The notes below the pieces were generated by a model. It was given only the letters and a program-made list of their open reading frames with translations, made no database searches and was not told where the DNA came from. A stretch of DNA of 58,783 bases from Alloscardovia omnicolens DSM 21503 (lineage in GTDB: Bacteria > Actinomycetota > Actinomycetes > Actinomycetales > Bifidobacteriaceae): contig NZ_ATVB01000011.1 in NCBI RefSeq assembly GCF_000420505.1, forward strand, positions 1 to 58,783, given 5' to 3'. Positions 52,843-58,783 of the stretch are shown in pieces. Each line of letters opens with the position of its first letter. Position 1 is the stretch's first letter. The position numbers were made by a program, and so were the translations under genes.

Positions 52843-55800
52843 ATGGTTTTTCAACGGAAAAATGACGTGTCGCAATCGCGAAAACCGCGGTTAAAGATGA
52901 AGCAAAGAACTTTTGCAACGTGGTGGATAATCTGTATCGTTTTCTTAACGGTACTGAGCTTGGCGATAAATGTAGCGGCATCACGCTTCTCTGTTATGCT
53001 CGATAGCTTCCTTGGTGCCGGAACAACACAGGTGGAGAGAGCTACCGGTAGCGAAGAATGGGATGCGCAGTATTACAAGAAGAAGTACGGCTCTCTTGCG
53101 GAAGCGGTGAAGCATAGTAAGAAGCTCGCTGAACAAGTGAGCAACGAGGGAATTGTGCTTCTCAAAAACGATGGAGTTCTTCCTCTCAAGAAGAACAGTA
53201 CGGTTACACCATACGGATACGCATATGCGAATCCGGCGTACTCTGGAACAGGTGCAGCCTCAACTGGATCTCAAAACAATGTGTCTCCAGAACAAGGTTT
53301 AGAGAAGTATTTTAAGATCGATAAAAGCGTCGCGTCGGCTGTAGCGGCTGCCAAGACGCATTATCCGGATGCAGCTGATGGTACACCTGCATTAGATTAC
53401 GATAAGAATTCGTTTCAAGCCAAGACCGATGCAGGGAAGAGCGCTCGCATTTATGAATACGACAGAGCGGCGTATGAAGAGGGTGCGCAAACCTCTTCCA
53501 CCAATAATGCGGCAGTTGTCTTCATTTCGCGTAACGGTTCGGAAGGTTTAGATAAGCGCACTTTTGGCTATGATGATGGAACTGCCCACTATCTGGCTCT
53601 TACACAAGCTGAAAAAGATATGATTCGTGTGGCAAAAGAGCATAGTGTATCGGTAACGGTCGTATTGAACACGGCAAATCCAATGGAGGTTGCACCATTA
53701 ATGAGCGGTGAAACCGAAGTAAATGCAATTGTGTGGATGGGCACAGCAGGTTCTCGTGGCTTTAAATCTCTCGGCAATGTTCTCAGCGGCGCAGTGAATC
53801 CGTCTGGTCGATTAACAGATATTTACGCTACTGATTTTACGAAGGATCCTACTTTTGCAAACTTCGGCGAATATGGTTATTCGAACGTAACGTATAAGGA
53901 CACAACGCTTATTTCTTCGGGTGAGCAGAGGCCATGGCCTTTCGTGGAATACGAGGAAGGTGTGTATGTGGGCTACAAGTATTACGAAACTGCAGCTGTT
54001 GAAGACCCACAGTTTGTATATGGTCAGCGCGATGTTGCAGGAGCATCTACACAAGTAGGCGCGGTTGCATATCCGTTTGGTTATGGATTGTCCTATACCA
54101 CTTTTGAGCAGAAGCTCAACTTCGTGCGCTTAACCGACGATGGTAAGGTTGAGGCCACCGTAACAGTAAAGAATACGGGTTCTGTTCCAGGGAAAGAAGT
54201 AGTTCAGCTTTACGCCACAGCTCCATATACGGACTATGATCGTACGCACGGAGTGGAGAAACCAGCAACTCAGTTGGTGGATTTCGATAAGACTCGTGAG
54301 TTGAAGCCTGGAGAATCACAGGATGTAGATTTTACATTCGTAGCCGATGATTTATCGTCCTACGACCAGTCTCATAAGAATGCCGATGATTCTCAGGGTG
54401 CTTATCTTCTGGAAGCTGGGGAATATGCTATAGAGCTGAAGAATAACTCTCATGATGTTATTGCCTCTTCACATATTAATATCGCAGATACAACGTGGTT
54501 TGAGGGTAATAATCCACGATCTTCGCAGCGTGATGCACAATCTCAGTTGGATACATCGGGTAATGCTACGCCGAAGCCAAAACAATCTGAAGGCTTCAAA
54601 GCTTCACATAATCAGTTCGAAGATTTGACTTCGTATATGAACCAGAATACTACGCAACTGAGCCGTGCTAACTGGAATGGTACCCAGCCTTCTGCACCTA
54701 AAAATCGAACTGCGGTTGCTTCCGAGGATCTCGTGAGAGCATTGAACGCGTGGAAAGATTTCGATGTACAGAAGAATCCCGAATTGGGAAATGTAACCTC
54801 GAGCGCTGTTTATGAAGAGAAGCAACCTGTGTTTGGACAAGACAATGGTTTGTCGCTTATTAATTTGCGTGGCGTGCCATATGACGACCCTCAGTGGGAT
54901 AAGCTTATGGATCAGCTCGATTTCGCGAAAGACAAGGAATCTATCCAACGTACACTCTTCATGGCCGCGTACCAGACAGATCACATTTCATCCATCGGTA
55001 AGCCGTTAACTATAGATAAAGACGGCGCTATGGGGTGGTCTAATTCAGGCTCGAGTGGATGGCCTTCCGCTAATGTGATGGCGTCGACGTATAACAAAGA
55101 ACTGCTAACCGATGTTGGCGAAGCCTTTGGTGAGGAAGCATTACATAACAACTTCACCGGTTGGTATGCTCCAGCAATCAATATTCATCGTTCACCTTTC
55201 GGTGGTCGAGTCTACGAATACTATTCCGAAGACCCTGTGGTTAGCGGTAAACTCGCGGCTGCAGCTATTTCCGGTGCAGGCAATAAGGGAGTGGTGAGTT
55301 ACCTCAAGCACTTTGCCATTAACGATCAGGAAACCAATCGTTCTAATTACATGGCTACTTGGGCTAACGAGCAGGCTACACGCGAAGTCTATCTGCGAGC
55401 ATTCGAGATTGCAGTAGAATCTGCACGATCGGAACTGCCGTATCTCACAAAGGATGGCAAACGCGAAACGAAGATTATCCGCTCTGCTACAGCAATGATG
55501 TCTGCTCAGAATAACATCGGCGCGGTTATCGGTTTCGGACGTTACAGCTTGCAAACAGCTGTTTTGCGTGGGGAATGGGGTTTCGATGGGGTTGTAGTCA
55601 CAGATATGTTCATGGAAACTCTGCCGAATGCTCGTGATTTATCCATGCGATCTGGCTCGGATATGTACATGATTCAGATGCCAGGCTTTAATGCGGTGGA
55701 TTACGATTCTGCAACTGCACGCACCGCTATGCGTCGTGCAATAAAGAATGTTGCTTATGCAACAGCTAATTCGAATGCGATGAACAACATTACTCCGGGA

Positions 55801-55971
55801 TCTACAATCCGAAAGGGAGTAAGCGCTTGGCAAAAGGGCTTGTGGATTTACGATGGCGTGATTGTTCTACTCTGCACCTTGATTATTACGTGGATTGTCC
55901 GTCGCGGTAACAAGGCCAAAGCTCGACCAGATTTATTTAAGCAGCCTCGTGCTCGCAAGGCTAAGAAATAG
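52843..55971 (+). CDS. Membrane-anchored glycoside hydrolase family 3 with swapped domain order
   Basis: This 1042-residue protein has a helix at both ends (about 24-45 and about 1000-1022), leaving the enzyme outside. The GH3 C-terminal-type domain comes first (NEGIVLLKNDGVLPL near residue 99), then a fibronectin-III-like domain (VTVKNTGSVPGKEVVQLY), a linker, and last the GH3 catalytic barrel with PAINIHRSPFGGRVYEYYSEDP, YLKHFAINDQETNR (about residue 822) and the nucleophile Asp in FDGVVVTDMF (about residue 916). Such swapped enzymes are known beta-glucosidases in rumen bacteria. Sugar specificity is unknown. GAAGGAGAG 3 nt ahead supports the ATG at 52843. The sensor pair lies directly upstream. 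Confidence 0.9.
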   Translation: MVFQRKNDVSQSRKPRLKMKQRTFATWWIICIVFLTVLSLAINVAASRFSVMLDSFLGAGTTQVERATGSEEWDAQYYKKKYGSLAEAVKHSKKLAEQVSNEGIVLLKNDGVLPLKKNSTVTPYGYAYANPAYSGTGAASTGSQNNVSPEQGLEKYFKIDKSVASAVAAAKTHYPDAADGTPALDYDKNSFQAKTDAGKSARIYEYDRAAYEEGAQTSSTNNAAVVFISRNGSEGLDKRTFGYDDGTAHYLALTQAEKDMIRVAKEHSVSVTVVLNTANPMEVAPLMSGETEVNAIVWMGTAGSRGFKSLGNVLSGAVNPSGRLTDIYATDFTKDPTFANFGEYGYSNVTYKDTTLISSGEQRPWPFVEYEEGVYVGYKYYETAAVEDPQFVYGQRDVAGASTQVGAVAYPFGYGLSYTTFEQKLNFVRLTDDGKVEATVTVKNTGSVPGKEVVQLYATAPYTDYDRTHGVEKPATQLVDFDKTRELKPGESQDVDFTFVADDLSSYDQSHKNADDSQGAYLLEAGEYAIELKNNSHDVIASSHINIADTTWFEGNNPRSSQRDAQSQLDTSGNATPKPKQSEGFKASHNQFEDLTSYMNQNTTQLSRANWNGTQPSAPKNRTAVASEDLVRALNAWKDFDVQKNPELGNVTSSAVYEEKQPVFGQDNGLSLINLRGVPYDDPQWDKLMDQLDFAKDKESIQRTLFMAAYQTDHISSIGKPLTIDKDGAMGWSNSGSSGWPSANVMASTYNKELLTDVGEAFGEEALHNNFTGWYAPAINIHRSPFGGRVYEYYSEDPVVSGKLAAAAISGAGNKGVVSYLKHFAINDQETNRSNYMATWANEQATREVYLRAFEIAVESARSELPYLTKDGKRETKIIRSATAMMSAQNNIGAVIGFGRYSLQTAVLRGEWGFDGVVVTDMFMETLPNARDLSMRSGSDMYMIQMPGFNAVDYDSATARTAMRRAIKNVAYATANSNAMNNITPGSTIRKGVSAWQKGLWIYDGVIVLLCTLIITWIVRRGNKAKARPDLFKQPRARKAKK

Positions 55972-55984
55972 GGGCTAGTACAAG

Positions 55985-56024
55985 AAATGCTCCTTCCCTC
56001 AGTTGAGAGGGGAGGAGCATTTTC
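55985..56024. terminator. Bidirectional terminator between the GH3 and PBP genes
   Basis: AAATGCTCCTTCCCTC pairs with GAGGGGAGGAGCATTT (one mismatched or wobble pair), with A and T runs on the two sides. It serves the two convergent genes. Confidence 0.92.
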
Positions 56025-56042
56025 GTTTACTGTCGCTACTCT

Positions 56043-58169
56043 TTAGCGGCTACGACTACCAGTACCCATCAAAGCCTGATCCGGAGTACCGTAGTTAGGG
56101 TTATCTGGAATATTGGCTTCGGTCGTGTACTGCTGCAAGAAGTTCTTAAGCATTGGAGCGCCGAGGTACATACCGTACCAGCTGCTACGATAGACACCGT
56201 TAATGCGCTTGCCGCTCAATGATTCCTGATTTTCCATATTGCCAGCTACTGCGAAAGCAGATACACCGTTGGTGAATGCTGCAGACGACATGAAGTAGGT
56301 TTCTGCAGTACCGGTCTTAGCGAAGGTCTTGCGGTTAGGCAAGTTCACTTCCTGTGCCTGACCGGATGTTGCAGACATGTTGAGCACGTACGCAGTAGTT
56401 TGTGCAACATTTTTTGGAATAGCCTGCGTGCAGTTAGCAGAAGGAACTTCGTATTCCTTACCATCCTTCTCGACCTTGGAGATGGCGATTGGATCGCAAT
56501 GTACGCCGTCGGCAGCAATAGTTGCGTATACGTTTGCCATGGTCAGAGGAGACACGTTCAAAGAACCAATAACGAATGGTGCGAACATCGTGTCGTGAAT
56601 ATCGCTCTGGCTAGGAATAGCGTTGTGGTAACCCATAGCCGTTGCAGTATCGGCAATAGCGCACAAACCAATCTTTTGAGCCATGGAAGCCTGTGTGGTG
56701 TTGTGCGACCTCATAATACCCTGGTATGGAGTTTCTGGGTTAACCGTGCCACCTTCGGAGTTCTGTACTCGCCACACGCCAGTAGTAGTGGAGTTGCAAG
56801 GGAAGCTCGAGTTAGCATACGAGGTCGATGTTGCCAAAGGCTCGTTAGCAGTATGACCATTTTCCAGCCACGACACAAGATTAATTGGCTTAAAGGTCGA
56901 ACCTGGCATAACACCCTGACCACCGCCATCGGCCTGATCAACAGCGTAGTTAATTGCAGTATGCGTACCAGAAGCCCCAGCAGAAGCATCGTAAGTACGG
57001 TTCTGAGCCAAAGCCAAAACCTCACCAGTGCCTGGCTTAATAGCAGCCAAAACGCTTTCGATGCCGGAAGGATCGTCCTCTGGAATAACAGCACGAACAG
57101 ACTGGGATGCAGCACGCTGGGCGGTTGCATCCATAGTGGTCGTAATGTTTAAACCACCCTGATACAGCAGCTTGCGTCGATCTTCCTGGGTTTCTCCAAA
57201 CTGTGGAGATTGCAAAATCTTATTAACCACATAATCGCAGAAGTATGCAGCGTTACCAGCTGTTTGGCATCCTACCGGCACAGACTGAACATTGAGCATG
57301 TCGACAATGCTAACTGCCTTAGCTTCTTTCACTTGCTCAGCGGTTGCGTAACCTTGATATTGCATAAGATCAAGAACTAAATCGCGTTGCTGTTGAGCTG
57401 CTTCAGGATGCAAAGTAGGGTCATAAGCCTGAGGATTTTTTGTAATTGCAGCAATCATAGCTGATTGTCCAAGATTCAAATCCTTAGCACTCACATTAAA
57501 ATAGCGGCGGGCAGCGGTTTCAACACCATAAACACCAGAGCCGAACTGAGCAATATTTAAGTAACCCTGTAGAATTTCTGCTTTAGTATATGTTTTCTCC
57601 AACTGCACAGCCAGCAACATTTCGCGTAGCTTACGCGCAATAGTATCTTCATGCGCATGATATGCAGCAATTGGATCGTCATCGTTATTTGCCTGATCAA
57701 TAAGGATGTTCTTTACATACTGCTGGGTAAGGGTAGAACCACCTTGGGTATCTCCCTTATTGACATATGTCTGAATAAATGCACGCAAAACACCAGCAGG
57801 GTCCACACCAGCATGGTCGAAGAAACGACGGTCTTCTCGTGCAACAACTGCTTGTTGCATGACCTGAGAAATATCGCGTAACGGCACAATAATGCGGTTT
57901 TGAGTATAGAAAGTAGCAATAAGAGTGGTGCCATCAGAAGCATACATGCGAGACTGCTGTGGAAGATCTTCCAAATTGAACTTCACATCTTCCAAACCGG
58001 CACTCATTTGTGGCTCAATGGCCTTCGTAAGAACGTTCGCGCCCACAACTGCTGGCATCACAACGCCAGAAGCAACTACGCCACCCATGACGCAGAATAA
58101 TAAATACGATAAAATCAGCGTGAACACACGCTTAGGAGTAAGTTTATTCTTCCCATTTTGATCAGACAT
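56043..58169 (-). CDS. Class A penicillin-binding protein (transglycosylase/transpeptidase)
   Basis: This 708-residue enzyme polymerises and cross-links peptidoglycan. One helix (about residues 14-38) anchors it. The GT51 domain follows (about 60-240) with VAREDRRFFDHAGVDPAG, GGSTLTQQYVKN and the KLREMLLAVQLEKTYTKAEIL block. The penicillin-binding domain (about 330-640) has the Ser motif PGSTFKPIN, SHN as the SxN motif, and KTGT in FAKTGTAETYF. The frame opens with TTG two codons earlier, but the ATG at 58169 is exactly 7 nt from a TAAAAT box. C-terminal tail is short. Confidence 0.94.
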   Translation of the reverse strand: MSDQNGKNKLTPKRVFTLILSYLLFCVMGGVVASGVVMPAVVGANVLTKAIEPQMSAGLEDVKFNLEDLPQQSRMYASDGTTLIATFYTQNRIIVPLRDISQVMQQAVVAREDRRFFDHAGVDPAGVLRAFIQTYVNKGDTQGGSTLTQQYVKNILIDQANNDDDPIAAYHAHEDTIARKLREMLLAVQLEKTYTKAEILQGYLNIAQFGSGVYGVETAARRYFNVSAKDLNLGQSAMIAAITKNPQAYDPTLHPEAAQQQRDLVLDLMQYQGYATAEQVKEAKAVSIVDMLNVQSVPVGCQTAGNAAYFCDYVVNKILQSPQFGETQEDRRKLLYQGGLNITTTMDATAQRAASQSVRAVIPEDDPSGIESVLAAIKPGTGEVLALAQNRTYDASAGASGTHTAINYAVDQADGGGQGVMPGSTFKPINLVSWLENGHTANEPLATSTSYANSSFPCNSTTTGVWRVQNSEGGTVNPETPYQGIMRSHNTTQASMAQKIGLCAIADTATAMGYHNAIPSQSDIHDTMFAPFVIGSLNVSPLTMANVYATIAADGVHCDPIAISKVEKDGKEYEVPSANCTQAIPKNVAQTTAYVLNMSATSGQAQEVNLPNRKTFAKTGTAETYFMSSAAFTNGVSAFAVAGNMENQESLSGKRINGVYRSSWYGMYLGAPMLKNFLQQYTTEANIPDNPNYGTPDQALMGTGSRSR

Positions 58170-58176
58170 ATGCAAT

Positions 58177-58182
58177 ATTTTA
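58177..58182 (-). promoter_or_regulatory. -10 box (TAAAAT), leaderless promoter of the PBP gene
   Basis: On the minus strand TAAAAT is followed by the 7-nt ATTGCAT and then ATG. No Shine-Dalgarno sequence lies between. Confidence 0.6.
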
Positions 58183-58265
58183 GCGTGATGCCCTGCCTAA
58201 AGACGAGGGGAGCTGATGGGTTGTGCAATATTCCCACGAAAATATAACAATTGTGGGGAGTTGGA

Positions 58266-58294
58266 GTTAGTGGAGTTGAGGGTTAGTGGAGTTG
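58266..58294. repeat. Short direct repeat GTTAGTGGAGTTG
   Basis: The 13-mer occurs at 58266-58278 and 58282-58294. The 600-nt gap from 58183 to the window end has no credible gene; it holds this repeat, family C and B copies and a T8G9 run (58588-58604). Confidence 0.8.
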
Positions 58295-58437
58295 GGCTCG
58301 CGGGGGAGTTCGTGGGGATTGTGAGCGTGGTGCGCTGACAATGCTGGCGTCCATTTTTCATGTGGTATCAGCTCTCATATGTTCCTGAAAGTTGCTAGCA
58401 CCGAGCGTCAACAACGCGCACTCGCACTTTTTACAAT

Positions 58438-58501
58438 GATTGAAGTCCTCGCTCATGCGTCAATCATGGAACGCTAGCGCAAGTTCCGTTTCATGAACCG
58501 T
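58438..58501 (+). repeat. Dispersed repeat family C, copy 3 (64 bp)
   Basis: This copy is 54/64 identical to 34297-34360, starting GATTGAAGTCCTCGC and ending GAACCGT. Confidence 0.8.
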
Positions 58502-58691
58502 TCAAACCCCTGTCTGACGTAATAATCCATCAAACTATGGGCACACTAAACCAAGTCGCCGATAAAATGCTCTTCGAATTTTAACGGTTTTTTTTGGGGG
58601 GGGGTGTTGTCTAGTAGGTTCTAGTTGATTCCTCTGGCAGTTATGTGTTAAGACATCGTTGCAGTGTGAATGTGTTTCGTCTTTATGTGTG

Positions 58692-58782
58692 AAGTCGATA
58701 CGCGCAACCGATATGCCAGTTTTGAAGCCATTTTTGCGCATCAAAACTGGCATAACAGGTATATTAATCGGTTAAGCAGAAT
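58692..58782 (+). repeat. Dispersed structured repeat family B, copy 2
   Basis: The inner stem TATGCCAGTTTTGA/TCAAAACTGGCATA (58712-58725/58741-58754) is a perfect 14 bp with the loop AGCCATTTTTGCGCA. The outer stem AACCGAT/ATCGGTT lies at 58706-58712/58767-58773, with a 12-nt bulge on the 3' side. The element runs to the window edge, so its right end may be longer. Confidence 0.88.
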
Positions 58783-58783
58783 G

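Noticed and set aside
58535-58753. 72-codon minus-strand frame at the right edge
   Set aside because: It runs through the T8G9 run and repeat B, with no ribosome site or family resemblance.

Overview
The window is a chromosomal segment of a member of the Bifidobacteriaceae (Actinobacteria), probably one of the lower-GC genera or species (roughly mid-40s % GC by eye). The best evidence is gene order: rne, rplU, rpmA, obgE, proB, aspartate aminotransferase, tRNA-Trp, secE, nusG, rplK, rplA is a typical bifidobacterial layout. The protein families and actinobacterial features (Rpf-like cell-wall enzyme, leaderless promoters) agree. I see no prophage, integrase, insertion sequence or CRISPR array. 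Nearly all the DNA is core genes with unusually repeat-rich intergenic gaps.

Layout. 1-342 is the tail of an rRNA operon (end of 23S, then 5S, then a terminator). 447-9839 holds an aquaglyceroporin, a PLP-homeostasis protein, an FAH-family enzyme, homoserine dehydrogenase and homoserine kinase (threonine synthesis), a Maf-Nudix fusion, an AEC transporter and DapE. 10067-21914 is the RNA-decay and translation block. 22675-27580 carries an aldo/keto reductase, a membrane-anchored HNH nuclease and a polar amino-acid ABC transporter. 28251-32653 is pstSCAB (phosphate uptake), followed by an NCS2 purine permease. 34438-38256 (minus) is a MacB-type ABC exporter pair. 38578-40185 (minus) is an Rpf-like muralytic enzyme and thioredoxin. 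40344-49385 is a run of genes with very tight or overlapping junctions: Nudix-like protein, alpha/beta hydrolase-NudC fusion, GcvH, App1-like phosphatase, oligopeptidase B, LeuB and a lipoate ligase. 49421-55971 is a dihydroorotate dehydrogenase, an AgrA/AgrC-like two-component pair and a membrane-anchored GH3 glycosidase with swapped domains. 56043-58169 (minus) is a class A penicillin-binding protein.

How the genes work together. Many starts lie 6-8 nt after a good -10 hexamer (TANNNT), so leaderless mRNAs look common here, even inside apparent operons. Other genes (ribosomal proteins, secE, rpf, the ABC transporters, pyrD, GH3) have ordinary Shine-Dalgarno sites.

The most interesting unexplained material is non-coding. 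There are three families of dispersed intergenic repeats: A with 2 copies, B with 3 copies whose two stems show compensatory changes, and C with 3 copies plus a doubtful fourth. There is also a row of three hairpins sharing one core but with different outer stems (1266-1453), a phased CTYGAG repeat in front of thrB, a folded leader with a possible pseudoknot in front of rne, and a perfect 13-bp inverted repeat upstream of pst. At protein level the notable items are four unusual domain architectures: Maf-Nudix, hydrolase-NudC, a lipoate ligase with its accessory domain in front, and a C-to-N swapped GH3.
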